Below, piece after piece: positions 11,661-23,934 of a stretch of DNA of 64,000 nt. The translations under genes were made by a program, and so were the position numbers. The notes beneath the pieces are model-generated. The model was given only the letters and a program-made list of their open reading frames with translations. It was not told the DNA's origin and searched no databases. Origin of the DNA: Riptortus pedestris. Taxonomy: Eukaryota; Arthropoda; Insecta; Hemiptera; Alydidae. The DNA lies in assembly GCA_019009955.1 (NCBI GenBank), contig CM032231.1:109919501-109983500 (forward strand), in the 5' to 3' direction. The first letter of the stretch is position 1, and every line of letters begins with the position of its first letter.

Positions 11661-12205
11661 TAGCTGCTACTTGGTTTTCAGGTGCATCAACAGTGGCACA
11701 GTCACCTGAGCAACTGGTTTACATACGCTGTTTTACTAATGAAACTAAACTAATGAAATGGACGTGAGCAGTAAAAAAAGTGGTTTCATTTAAAAAATAC
11801 TTATCATATTACAGGAATTTATTTTTCTATTCTATCAAAATGAGCACAAGATTGAAAACAGTTTTTCAGTTGAAAATTGTTTTCCAGATAAAGATTGTGA
11901 CAGCTGTAGTGCAACTAGCGGAATAAAAACTCTGAGGGGAAAAAATACAATAATAAGAAGTACATGAAGAAGACGTTACGTAACCAACAAACTTCCTTGG
12001 CCGAAACTTTTTAGAACAAACACAACTTTTTCTTCACCGAAAGATATGGAACTAAATGATCTCAAGTAGTTGACTCCTCTTGGGGAAAATCGGATCTCAT
12101 TAAATTTATTTTTCATTTCATTGTTATTTAATTTATGGATTCACATATTTAGTGTATAGACATTTCATTCCTATTTACATATCTCATTTCAGAGTCTTAT
12201 AAAAA
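11661..12205. other. unassigned DNA
   Basis: No frame, repeat or RNA recognised. CAGGTGCATCAACAGTGGC near 11680 resembles the start of a retrotransposon internal region, but this is weak. Confidence 0.3.
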
Positions 12206-12869
12206 AAGTCCGTCACGCAGGGGCTGCGTAAACTAAGCAGATTTCCTATGTGAAGTTTTACAATAGAGAAATCTGCATACTGGTAACATAATACCACCAT
12301 AAGTAAATACAAACGGCAATGAGAAATCTTTCAGTTAATTTTAATAAACTCCCAACTGAAACGGCTTCTGAATTGTAAGAATAATTTATATTTTAATAAC
12401 TCAAATTTTGGTAGTCCAAGACCTAAAGAAGGGGGGGGGGCGGATGAACAGAACGTATTTGCTTAAATCTCACATAGTAAAGAAGGCTAGGTAAGGTTAG
12501 AAACTACAGGTTAGTTTAGAAGCTTCCGCCAGAGCCGACTTACGAAAACGGCCAAACTAACCCGAACAACACCCGACCACAGATTTCATAAAAATACAAA
12601 TATCTCGGTTAATATTCAAGATAGAGAATAAGTGTATATAACAATATTTATAGTAAATTTAATTTGAAATAAGATTAGTTCTATACAATTTCTCGATCCA
12701 GTGCATAATAACGGAGATATTTCGAATTTTCGAAAATCCCCCCTCTAAACCCCCCTCCCTCTGGACGATTTCAGCCATTAACGAACTTGATCTGTCTTTT
12801 TACATAAAACGGTTAAACACCGAGTTTTGTAACGATCAAACAAAAATTGCGACCGCTAGAGCGTTAACA

Positions 12870-12929
<60 letters not shown>

Positions 12930-12930
<1 letters not shown>

Positions 12931-14366
12931 TAGCTCAGATACCCGGCTTCGCCCGGGAATTCATTTGAGGCTGAATGGCGATGGTATTTTTTAGCAGGCT
13001 TTACATTGCACAATATTTTGACATTTACCCGTCCCAGTGTTTAGGATTGATACCCGTCGTTGCCGGAGATTTGCTAATAATAGAATTATTTGTTCGATAA
13101 TTCTTCACAGTCTTCGATATTTTTATATTTCCCGTCTCTTATACATGTAAATATGGTGAATTTTTATTTCAGGCCTCTCTTATAACCCCCCTCCCGTTCG
13201 AACCTAAAAATTTTAATATAACTTATAATCATGGAGGAATTAATGCTAAATGACATACCGAGTTTTGTTAAGTTCGGTACAGCCGTTAGTGCCCGCTAAA
13301 GTTTTAACGTATAACTCATTTATACTTAGGTATACGACAAAAGTGTATATAACAAAAGTTACTCCAAATAATAAAATAAACAACTTTTGTTATGTTCATA
13401 TTTGCCGAAAAACCAATAGGAAACAAAATATCGCTATTTTTAATTTCAGGCTTCCCTTATAACCCCCACTCCTGCCCGTCCATAGAAATGTTGGTATGGC
13501 TTATTATAATGAAGGTCTCACTGCTAATACACATACCGAGTTTTATTTAGTTCGGTTGGGTCTTTTTTGGCAAATAATATTGTTGACTCCCGCTATAATG
13601 TTTAGCGTATAACGCATTTAAACTTCGGTATACGACAAAAGTGTATATAACAAAAGTTACTATAAATATCAAAATAAACAACTATTGTTATGTGCATATT
13701 TGCTGAAAAAGCAATAGGAAATGAAATATCGCTATTTTTAATTTCAGGCCTTCCTTATAACCCCCACTCCTACCCGTCCCTAGAAATGTTAGTATGGCTT
13801 ATTATAAGGAAGGCGTTAGTACTAATTCACATACCTGACTGTTTAGTTCTGTTGAGTCTTTTGTGCCAAATAAAATTGTGGACTCCCGCTATAGTTTTTA
13901 GCGTATAACGCATTTATACTTCCGTATACGGCAAAAGTGCATATAACAAAAGTTATTTTAAATAACAAAATAAACAACTTTTGTTATGTTCATTTTTGCC
14001 GAAAAACCAATAGGAAACGAAATATGGCTATTTTTAATTTCAGGCTTCCCTTATAACCCCCACTCCTGTTCGTCTCAGAGGATATTAATATAGCCTAAAT
14101 TCTAAGTTGGGTTAGTAGTAATATACATACCAAGTTTCATAAAATTCGGTTCAGCCGTTTATGCGTGAAAAGGTAACAAACAAACAAACAAACAAACAAA
14201 CAAACAAACAAATAAACAAACAAACAAACAAACAAATAAACAAACAAACAAACAGACACCAAAGAAACAAAATGCAGTTATGGTGTCTATGACATGTGAA
14301 ACGAAAAGTTATCGTGAAATTTCGCGAAAAAAATCAATGTACAGACAGAGGTTACAATTTTATATA
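12930..14366 (+). mobile_element. CTAGCTC-type element, long, inside (TA)n of a TCCGTC copy
   Basis: Begins CTAGCTCAGATACCCGGCTT at the end of a (TA)n run and ends GAGGTTACAATTTT at another (TA)n. The interior has four tandem units of about 297-300 bp; each carries TTATAACCCCCACTCC (near 13185, 13460, 13758, 14055) and most have a TTCGGTTCAGCCGTT-like box. A (CAAA)n tract at 14175-14255 precedes the 3' segment. There is no ORF of note. Similar CCCGGCTTCG...GGTTCAGCCGTT...(CAAA)n repeats are widespread in arthropods; I leave the class open. Confidence 0.8.
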
Positions 14367-14370
14367 TATA

Positions 14371-15284
14371 CTAGCTCAGATACCCGGCTTCGCCCGGGAA
14401 TTCATTTGAGGCTGAATGGTAATGGTATTTTTTTGGCAAGGCTTTACTTTGCAAACTATTTTGACATTTACCCATCCCAGTTTTAAGGGTTTATACCCGT
14501 TGTTGGCATTTTTTAATAATAAAAATATTTTTTTATGTAAGACTTCACTGTTCAAACCATAATCATGGGTAGCATTTATTCCAATTAAATATCATCTATA
14601 ATGAACATATTTCCTTTCAAAAGCCAATCCGAGCTCACATACAATACATATAGTATAGGCAAAGTTTTGCACGTAAGATTATATTTGTAATAGTGAATCT
14701 CACTGGAAATCGCTTCCAGGAATGCCAGACGGGAAATAAGTTAACTCAATTAACTGGTCCCGTCATCATCCGCTCCCGCATGAGACTTCTCAACATTCTT
14801 CTATTTATATTATTGATGCAAAACATTATTTTATAATTTATCTTCCGAATGGGATTAAATAATAGTGGTACCCTGAAAATATCATATCGAGTTTAAACGC
14901 ATATTGTTTTTTGTCATAATGACATTACCATTAACGTTTAACTGTTATTATATTAGATATTTGTTTCAATAACTTCAAGGTACATTATAGAAATTAAATA
15001 ATGGAAATGCTCTTATAGTTTATATTTCTATTGGAAATAAATAACGTTATATAAAGTTATTTTCTAGGAAAAATAAATAAATGAGGAGGGGATGACAAAG
15101 ATTTATAACCTCACTAATCCGAATCATACTTTGAACTATCATAACATAACATCATTTGTCATAATATTCATTTATTAAAACCCCTTAAATAAGTACTAAT
15201 ATAATTATTGACTCCCGTTTAGCGTATATCCCGTGTTTACTTCATTTTTACGACAAAAGTGAATGCACACAAGGTTACAATTTT
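14371..15284 (+). mobile_element. CTAGCTC-type element, variant interior
   Basis: Same 5' 150 bp as the 12930 copy and same 3' end (AAGGTTACAATTTT), but the interior is largely different sequence without the 300-bp units. It follows the first copy with only TATATATA between. Confidence 0.7.
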
Positions 15285-15311
15285 ATATATATATATAGAT
15301 ATAGATATATA

Positions 15312-16399
15312 TAAAATTGTAACCTCTGTCTGTACATTGATTTTTTTCGCAAAATTTCACGATAACTTTTCGTTTCACATGTCATAGACACCATATCTGC
15401 ATTTTGTTTCTTTCGTGTATGTTTGTTTGTTTGTTTGTTTGTTTGTTTGTTTGTTACCTTTTCACGCATAAACGGCTGAACCGAATTTTATGAAACTTGG
15501 TATGTATATTACTACTAACCCAACTTAGACTTTAGGCTATATTAATTTTTTCTGAGACGAACAGGAGTGGGGGTTATAAGGAAAGCCTGAAATTAAAAAT
15601 AGCGATATTTCTTTTTCTATTGGTTTTTCGGCAAATATGCACATAACAAAAGTTGTTTATTTTGTTATTTAGAGTAACTTTTGTTATATACACTTTTGTC
15701 GTATACCGAAGTTTAAATGCGTTATACGCTAAAAATTATAGCGGGAGTCAACAATATTATTTGCCAAAAAAGACTCAACCGAACTAAATAAAACTCGGTA
15801 TGTGTATTAGCAGTGAGGCCTTTATTATAATAAGCCATACCAACATTTCTATGGACGGGCAGGAGTGGGGGTTATAAGGGAAGCCTGAAATTAAAAATAG
15901 CGATATTTCGTTTTCTATTGGTTTTTCCGCAAACAGAAACATAACAAAAGTTGTATATTTTGTTATTTGGAGTAACTTTTGTTATATACGCTTTTGTCGT
16001 ATACCTAAGTATAAATGAGTTATACGTTAAAACCTTAGCGGGCACTAACGGCTGAACCGAACTTAACAAAACTCGGTATGTCAATTAGCATTAATTCTTC
16101 CATGATTATAAGTTATATTAAAATTTTTAGGTTCGAACGGGAGGGGTGTTATAAGGGAGGCCTGAAATAAAAATTCACCATATTTACATGTATAAGAGAC
16201 GGGAAATATAAAAATAAGACTGTGAAGAATTATCGTACAAATAATTCTATCTTTAGCAAATCACCGGCAACGACGGGTATCAAACCTTAACACTGGGACG
16301 GGTAAATGTGAAAATATTGTGCAATGTAAAGCCTGCTAAAAAATACCATCACCATTCAGCCTCAAATGAATTCCCGGGCGAAGCCGGGTATCTGAGCTA

Positions 16400-16400
<1 letters not shown>
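15312..16400 (-). mobile_element. CTAGCTC-type element, inverted copy
   Basis: Reverse complement of the 12930 copy with three rather than four 300-bp units. It is joined tail-to-tail to the preceding copy across GGTTACAATTTT-(TA)n-AAAATTGTAACC. Confidence 0.85.
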
Positions 16401-16459
<59 letters not shown>

Positions 16460-16565
16460 GAACGGACCTCATTTTCGTCATCTCCTGGCTAGGATCGATG
16501 GACATGGAAGAAATTTTTCGAAACTCGCGTCATGAGTACGACTTCAATAGGGAAATCTGCTAAAA

Positions 16566-16912
16566 ATAGAAATACCCTCAATTCCTGCACATTTTTGTGA
16601 GGAGTTTCTGTAGATTATATGATTTATTTCTCAAGACTTATTCTGACTATTTGAGGTAAATACTAAAGTTTTTGAAGCATGTTATCATTTTAAAAACTTT
16701 GTCAGTTATAAACTATGTGTCTACGTACATATCTCCGGCCAGTTAAAATAAACTGACGTATAAAGTACAGCAGGCTTAATTGTCGTTAGCTCAATACTAT
16801 ACTTTTTTTGATTTATTTTCAAACACCTCTTCTATTAAAAGTCGTACAAAAGTACGACAAAGAAGAAAGTACTTTCCTTCATCTTAGTACATACAATAGA
16901 GTTCTGTGAATC
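16566..16912. other. unassigned DNA
   Basis: Nothing recognised between the TCCGTC copy and the hAT element. Confidence 0.5.
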
Positions 16913-16920
16913 GTCTAGAC

Positions 16921-17433
16921 CAGGTATGGGCAACCTTTGACTTGTTGCGGGCCAAACTTTAGTGTGCAAATACGTTCGTGGGCCGCTTTTAATAGTAGTG
17001 CATTTTAAAATAGTGTTCATCATTTTTAACGATAGATATCAGACATGAAATTATAACGACAATGTAATTATAATGCAGTTTATTAAAATTACAAAATGAA
17101 ATGAAAAAATCGTACAACGTCGTGCAATCAATGAGTTTGAATTTGGGAAACTAATCCATCGATGTTTGGATTAATTTCACTGCTACAAAGACGAAAAGAA
17201 TTTTCCAAATTATCGTCAGTCATCCTTGTACGATGTTTTGATTTATTAACTTTCATCATTGAAAAGATCTGTTCCCATTTAGAAGTATTGGGAAGTACTT
17301 ACCAAACGCACAAATCTCTCCTCATCTTCCTCATTTGGAGTAGGTAGTGTAATATTTTTGTTTGATTGGGTTTTTCAAAATGTCTTGTGGGCCGGATCAA
17401 ACCTTACCGCGGGCCGGGGGTTGCCCACATATG
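16921..17433 (-). mobile_element. hAT transposon deletion derivative
   Basis: A 513-bp element with termini CAGGTATGGGCAACC and, inward from the right, CATATGTGGGCAACC (12 of 15 match). Flanks GTCTAGAC (16913-16920) and GCCTAGAC (17434-17441) form an 8-bp duplication with one mismatch; 8 bp with T at position 2 and A at position 7 is the usual hAT pattern. GC-rich GGGCCG/CGGGCC blocks lie just inside both ends. Confidence 0.85.
17128..17300 (-). pseudogene. hAT transposase C-terminal (dimerisation) fragment
   Basis: The minus strand reads NTSKWEQIFSMMKVNKSKHR, then TRMTDDNLENSFRLCSSEIN, then PNIDGLVSQIQTH and a stop at 17128-17130. This is the C-terminal pattern of hAT transposases of the GTF2IRD2/ZBED5-like group (EQ.FS.MK.NKSK.R..LTD..L...LR...S...P....L). 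A stop bounds it upstream, so about 57 residues remain. It fits the hAT-type termini around it. Confidence 0.82.
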
Positions 17434-17586
17434 GCCTAGACTATATTTCTCCTACTCTAGACCACTGAACATGAGACAGGCTTCACTGAAAGCACCTGCC
17501 ATAAAGAACTTAAAAGGCTGAAGGTGTTTGACTTGACTGAAACCCTACCATTTATAATCAACCCTCCTCAAACACCTAGCATTACT

Positions 17587-17710
17587 TTTTAGCAGGTTTC
17601 CCTTAAGGGAAATCAGCTATTGAGGTCGTACTCATGACGCGATTTTCGAAAAATTTCTTCAAATGTCCATCGATCCTACCCAGGAGATGCCGAAAATGAG
17701 GTCCGTTCAA

Positions 17711-17780
<70 letters not shown>

Positions 17781-18331
17781 CTGTTAACACTCTAGCGGTC
17801 GCAATTTTCGTTTAATCGTCACCGAACTCGGTATTTAATCGTTTTATGTAAAAAGGAAGATCAAGTTCGTTAACGGCTGAAATTGGACCAGTGGGAGGGG
17901 GGTTTAGAGGGGGCAATCTTGAAAATTCGAAATATCTCCGTTATTAAGGATCGGATCAAAAATTGTATAGAACCAATCTTATTGCAAATTAAATTTACTA
18001 TAAATATTGTTCCATACATTTATTCTGTATCTTGAATATTAACCGAGATATTTGCATTTGTATTCTGCGTGTGGTCACCAGTAGGCTATGTTCGGACTTT
18101 CCGCTGAGAGCTCTGGCGGCCGTTTCTATAACTATTCGTCCCTCGAGAATAGGTTTAGAGGTTAGGTTAGCCTGTTTTTGGGGGCTAGAAACTACTGGGT
18201 TATTACGCCCTAAATAATGTTTTAGGTTTAGAGGTTTCTTACTACTACAGTTGTTATTAGGCAGATTTCTCTATTGTAAAACTTCTCGTGGGAAATCTGC
18301 TTAGTTTACGCAGCCCCTGCGTGACGGACTT
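17587..18331 (-). mobile_element. TCCGTC-family element, module A, complete
   Basis: Both termini present (TTTTAGCAGG at left, GACGGACTTT at right); (TA)n about 62 bp. Confidence 0.87.
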
Positions 18332-18646
18332 TTTATTGAATACTTTAAGATTTTTCAATAGAAAGGAAGTTGTGAAATATAGAAACTGTAAAAATCAAAG
18401 AAACTGGGTATAAATTAAATATGTTGTGGCCAAAAAATTAAAAGATTTGTAGTACCAAACATTTTACCCTTTTAGGAATTTCTAAATTTTTTGGGTAAGC
18501 GTTTAAGAAGGGGGTTTGGAGTGTAAACCATAGCCACATTTTTTCGGGGCATAACTATCCTAGATCTTACTGACGAACAATAATAGGTTTAATTTTAGCA
18601 AATTTCCCTTAAAACCCGTGATGGGGGGGGGGGCTAGAGGGGGTGT

Positions 18647-19302
18647 GGTACTTGTGTATTATATCCACCACATTTTAGTTCCACTAGTCCCACGCTAGAA
18701 TGCGCTACTGAAGTGCGACGCTAGCTCTCCCAGGCTAATGAGGTTATCTTTTACATTCTGTTCCTGACAGAAATGTCTCTACTCTTCTAGAGAAAGTAAT
18801 TCAGAATATAGCAGATGGTAGCACAATACATTCTGATTGCTGGAAAGTCTACCAAACGAATATATTTGAAAGCCAAGGATTCAAACATGCAAAACTTAAT
18901 CATAAATATAATTTTATTGACCCCAACACTGGAGCACATACTCAGACAGTAGAGAGAATGTGGGGAAGTGCAAAGTGGCGAAATAAAAAACATCGTGGGA
19001 CAGCCAGGCATCACCGTGAATCATATTTGGTAGAATACATATGGCGACAGCACCCATGGGAAAGGAATTGGAGGCACATTTCAGTGCATTTTAAATTGTA
19101 TTTCTACACATTTCCCGCCTAAATGTGAATAAAATGTTTTATTTTTAAAAATTGTGTTTTATTTATCATTATAATTCCTTAGAAGGTTATAAGGTAAGTA
19201 TAACCTCCCTTGCGGGCAATGAGTCGTACTACTTAAAACAGTAGCGCACTCTAGCGTGGAGCTCGTGGAACTAAAGTGTGGTGGATATAATACACTAGTA
19301 CC
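18647..19302 (+). mobile_element. Merlin-type (IS1016/ISXO2-like) transposon derivative
   Basis: A 656-bp element with long inverted termini: GGTACTTGTGTATTATATCC at left and GGTACTAGTGTATTATATCC at right (inward), similarity continuing for about 60 bp through CCACCACATTTTAGTTCCAC. The flanks are GGGGGTGT (18639-18646) and GGGGGTGA (19303-19310), an 8-bp duplication with one mismatch, as expected for Merlin. It landed in the G-run of a minus-strand TCCGTC-family copy. Confidence 0.87.
18745..19122 (+). pseudogene. Merlin transposase C-terminal fragment
   Basis: A 125-codon frame without a start, ending at TAA 19120-19122. It encodes the C-terminal half of an ISXO2/IS1595-type DDE domain: VPDRNVSTLLEKVIQNIADG, then IHSDCWKVY (second catalytic Asp), FKHAKLNHKYNFIDPNTGAH, then TVERMWGSAKWRNKKHRGT (catalytic Glu), then a W-rich tail. 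The N-terminal half with the first Asp is absent; stops lie directly upstream. Family recognition is strong from these motifs. It is a relic within a deletion derivative and not functional alone. Confidence 0.9.
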
Positions 19303-19856
19303 GGGGGTGATTTCCAAAAATCGAACTATTTCCTTTACTATAAGTCCTATCGAAAAATTGTATAGAACCAATCTAATTGCAAATTCGGTGATCTATAAAT
19401 GTGTTTCTGTATCATTAATATGAACCGAGATATTTGGATTTTATAGTTATCGGCCACCAGTAAACCCCCACTCCTGCCCATGTTATGTTATTAATAAGCT
19501 GTTATATCATTAGCCCCTTCTTTACAAGGTTTAATTCCAAATATTGTTTTCACTGAACGCTTAATTTGCGTGATATATGCAAATACGTTCTGTTGATCTC
19601 AAAAAGTTTTCAATAAAATTGATATGTTTCATATTCTTTCTCTTTCCAGTCTAGAAAATTTTTTCTATTTATCTATTCAGATTTGAGAGGTAAGCAGATC
19701 TCTTTGTTTACAATTCAGACTCTTTCCGTTTTAGAGATTATTAAAATTTCTTATTTTTGTTTGTATTTATTCATTAAGTATTCAAGGTGGTGTTACCGAT
19801 ATGTAGATTTATATATTGTAAACCTTCACGTGGGAATTCTGCGTAATTTACGAACT

Positions 19857-19978
19857 TTTTAGCAGATTTCCCTTAAGGGAAATCAGCTATTGAGGTCGTA
19901 CTCATGACGCGAATTTTGAAAAATTTCCTCAAATGTCCATCGATCCTACCCAGGAGATGACGAAAATGAGGTCCGTTC

Positions 19979-20046
<68 letters not shown>

Positions 20047-20538
20047 CTTTTACCGCTCTAGCGGTCGCACTTTTTGTTTGATCGTTACCAAACTTGATAT
20101 TTAATCGTTTTATGTAAAAAGAAAGATCAAGTTCGTTAATGGCTGAAATCGGATTAGTGGGAGGGGGGTTTAGAGGGCGGATTTTTGAAAATTCCAAATA
20201 TCTTCGTTAATAGGCGTCGGATCGAAATATTGTATAGAATCAATCTTATTGTAAATTAAATGTACTATAAATATTGTTCTATATATGTTTTCTGTATCTT
20301 GAATAGTAACCGAGATATTTGCATTTGTATTGTGTGTGTGGTCGACGGAACCAGAGCTCTCGGCGGAGATTCCGGACGCTCCGCCGAGAGCTCTGGTGGC
20401 CGTTTCCATAACTATTCGTCCCTCGTGAATAGGTTTAGAGATCCCTTCCGACTACAGCTGTTATTAGATGGATTTCTCTATTGTAAAGCTTCACTTGGGA
20501 AATCTGCTTAGTTTACGCAGCCCCTGCGTGACGGACTT
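19857..20538 (-). mobile_element. TCCGTC-family element, module A, complete
   Basis: Abuts the previous copy. It carries two inverted copies of the GCTCTCGGCGG motif near 20350-20395. Confidence 0.87.
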
Positions 20539-20941
20539 TTTTTGTTTGTAATGTGCTTTCAGTATTTATAAACATTTTAATATTTTTACTCCCTTTCTTC
20601 CGACTTCTAGCTAAGTCGCTTAGCCTAAAATTATACCCCTTCTAAGTCATCCTAATCCGTTAATACACTTCCTTTCGTCAAGTTTCACCCCTCGAGATCC
20701 ACATCGTCGTCTGAAGCGTCCATGCCAAAAGGGGCTTTTCCAGCTGCTTAGACAGAACTAGTAATGTCAATTACTCCATAAGGTTCAATTTCCCACATTA
20801 AGCAGCTTCATAAATTGTTGAGTGTTTTCTGGAATTACCTCTGTAAATGTTTGAGAAACCATTAAATAAAACAAATGACAAAAATAAATATTATCATACC
20901 TGGGAAATATTTCTTGATTTGTAGTAGTATATTGTATTAGC
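20539..20941. other. unassigned DNA
   Basis: No gene or repeat recognised. C-rich patch at 20590-20720. Confidence 0.5.
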
Positions 20942-21068
20942 TTTTAGCAGATTTCCCTTAAGGGAAATCAGCTATTGAGGTCGTACTCATGACGCGAGTT
21001 TCGAAACATTTCTTCAAATTTCCATCGATCCTACCCAGGAGATGACGAAAATGAGGTCCGTTCAAAAC

Positions 21069-21139
<71 letters not shown>

Positions 21140-21354
21140 CCGTTAACACTCTAGCGGTCGCAATTTTCGTTTAATCGTCACCAAACTCGGTATTTAATCG
21201 TTTTATGTAACAAGGAAGATCAAGTTCGTTAACGGCTGAAATAGGACCAGTGGGAGGGGGGGTTTAGATGGGGGGATTTCCAAAAATTCAAAATATCTCC
21301 GTTATTATGCATCGGATCGAAAAAATGTATAGAACCAATCTTATTGCAAATTAA
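20942..21354 (-). mobile_element. TCCGTC-family 3' half
   Basis: Stops abruptly at TTGCAAATTAA, where the next copy begins in its 3' block. Confidence 0.82.
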
Positions 21355-21867
21355 CTCATGACGCGAGTTTTGAAAAATTTCCTCAAATGTCCATCGGTTC
21401 TATCCAGGAGATGACGAAAATGAGGTCCGTTCAAAATTATATATATCTGTTACCGCTCTAGCGGTCGCAATTATTGTATAATCGTTACCAAACTCAATAT
21501 TTAGATTTTAGGTTTAGAGGGGTTTTTTTGAAAATTCGAAATATCTCCGTTATTATGCGTCAAATCGAAAAATTGTATAGAATCAATTTTATTGCACATT
21601 AAATTTACTATAAATATTGTTCAATACATTTATTCTGTATCTTGAATATTAGCCGAGATATGTGCATTTGTATTCTGTGTGTTGTCGCCAGGATTCGGCT
21701 ATGTTCGGACTTTCCGCCGAGAGCTCTGGTGGCCGTTTCCTTAACTATTCGTTCCTCGTGAATAGGTTTAGAGGTTACTTACTAGTACAGTTGTTATTAG
21801 GCAGATTTCTCTACTGTAAAACTTCACGTGGGAAAGCTGCTTAGTTTACGCAGCCCCTGCGTGACTT
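21355..21867 (-). mobile_element. TCCGTC-family element lacking 3' terminus, module A
   Basis: Starts CTCATGACGCGAGTTTTG without the hairpin. (TA)n is reduced to about 5 units and the core is shortened. Confidence 0.8.
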
Positions 21868-21924
21868 TTTGAGTTTTGAACCCACAGCAAATCCCCACTT
21901 CTACTAATGTTACATTAACAATAT

Positions 21925-22373
21925 TCAGTTATATAATAAACCACATTATTCTAATCTTACATACCAAATATCATTTTCAGGAGACCTTTATTATACGAGA
22001 TTCATGCAAATATTTTCTGGTTACTCCCCCGTCAACTGTCTCAAGTTCTTGGACTACTAAAGTTTGATTGATTGAGATAAAAATTATTCTGATTCATTAT
22101 AAATTACAGCACTAGATATAGTAAATTGTGTTCAATAAAATAAATATGTTACATTGTGATGTATTACAGTAATTGTTTTTCTTTCCGGAGAGAGGTTGGC
22201 AGTTGTTTTTGTTCTCATTTCAGACGCTTCCAGTCGGGAGGTTTCTTATTATCGTTTGTAATTATTTACTTAATATTCACAGTGGTGTTGTGTTACAAGT
22301 ATGTAGATTTATCTATTGTTAAATTTCAGGAGGGAAATCTGCTTAGTTTACGCAGCTCCTGCGTGACGGACTT
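21925..22373 (-). mobile_element. TCCGTC-family 5' part, module B
   Basis: Contains the CAAGTTCTTGGACTACTAAA box of module B; ends GACGGACTTT. Confidence 0.75.
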
Positions 22374-22460
22374 TATATTTATTTGAACGTAGAGAACATG
22401 TGGTTAGGCGAGATCAATAGTGGCTCATGCTAGAACGATGAGCTTTTCACTAATTGATAC

Positions 22461-22859
22461 ATTTTTTAGGAATGTCAAAGATTGTGTTGACGTACTCCCG
22501 TCAGACTCCCACAATGCACTGTTTATATTAGAATCGTTGAAAAGGAGGAGCATTGTGCTGAATGAAGCAAACTTGATTCCCGTCTGAGGGAGTGAGGTTT
22601 CCTAAGTGAATGCGGCTGGAAAGGCCTCCTCCTTAAGTCAATAAGCTGCGGATGTATTCATTTTTTAGGAATGTCAAAGATTGTGTTGACGTACTCCCGT
22701 CAGACTCCCACAATGCACTGTTTATATTAGAATCGTTGAAAAGGAGGAGCATTGTGCTGAATGAAGCAAACTTGATTCCCGTCTGAGGGAGTGAGGTTTC
22801 CTAAGTGAATGCGGCTGGAAAGGCCTCCTCCTTAAGTCAATAAGCTGCGGATGTATTCA
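22461..22859. repeat. perfect 199-bp tandem duplication
   Basis: TTTTTTAGGAATGTCAAAGA at 22462 recurs at 22661. The two 199-bp units look identical base for base. No coding content recognised. Confidence 0.95.
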
Positions 22860-23138
22860 TTTTCATAAATTATCCTAAAGCAGGAAGGAGGCTGTATGTC
22901 TAGAGAGAGGGGGTGGCATGGGAGGTTACATTCGGTTTCCCCCTCGATGTGGTAGTGGGGGGTTCTTGGTTAAACGAACCGGAACTCTGTCACCGGGCTG
23001 ACTTCTATTGGGGGGGGGGGGGTTTCTTACAAGTAACTCCTAATATCCTTACTCTACAAATCCAGTTAAGGGATGGCTTTTGACGTGGGGCTGTGTTAGC
23101 CGCGAAAAATACACTACCGATAATATTCTTATCCATTC
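22860..23138. other. unassigned GC-richer DNA with G-runs
   Basis: Includes G-runs near 22966 and 23009. No gene recognised. Confidence 0.5.
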
Positions 23139-23262
23139 TTTTAGCAGATTTCCCTTAAGGGAAATCAGCTATTGAGGTTGTACTCATGACGGAATTTTCG
23201 AAATTTTTCTTCAAATGTCCATCGATCCTACCTAGTAGATGACGAAAATGAGGTCCGTTCAA

Positions 23263-23344
<82 letters not shown>

Positions 23345-23780
23345 CTGTTACCGCTCTAGCGGTCGCAATTGTTGTTTGATCGTTACCAAACTCAATATTT
23401 AGTCGTTTTATGTAAAATGAAAGATCAAGTTCGTTAACGGCTGAATTCGGACCAGTGGGAGGGGGATTAGAGGGGAGGATTTTTTAAAATTTGAAATATT
23501 TCCGTTACTATGCTTTGGATTGAAAAATTGTATAGAATCAATCTTATTGTAAATTAAATTTGCTATAAACATTTTTATATACATTTATTCTCTATCTTGA
23601 ATATTAACCGAGATATTTGCTTTTTTATGAAATCGGGGCGGATAACGGATAAGAGTGAGTTTCCCGCCAAAAGCTAGGACGGCCGTTTTCTTAACTCTTC
23701 GGCTCTCTTGAAATTTCTCTATTGTAAAACTTCACGTGGGAAATCTGCTTAGTTTACGCAGCTCCTGCGTGACGGACTTT
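23139..23780 (-). mobile_element. TCCGTC-family element, module D, complete
   Basis: Module D reads (plus strand) CCCGCCAAAAGCTAGGACGG; (TA)n is about 72 bp. Confidence 0.85.
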
Positions 23781-23934
23781 TTTAGACTTTCAGAGGTTCA
23801 ATGCGGGTAAAATCCTCCTCCCAGGAAACCTAGTTACTTTGAGTGTATTCTTCAATATATGGAGAAAAAGTCGCTAATAACAACGTAATGCCAAAAATTG
23901 CATACTTATTTCTATCTCAATCACTCAGATTTTA

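Larger units (their letters stand above)
12208..16565 (+). mobile_element. TCCGTC-family element, module B, split by three CTAGCTC elements
   Basis: 5' part 12208-12929, 3' part 16401-16565. The 3.5-kb insertion lies exactly in the (TA)n tract. Confidence 0.85.
18593..19858 (-). mobile_element. TCCGTC-family relic split by Merlin
   Basis: The left part 18593-18646 jumps from the terminal hairpin into the G-run; the right part 19303-19858 has core and a module-B-like 5' end. The 3' block and (TA)n are deleted. Confidence 0.7.
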
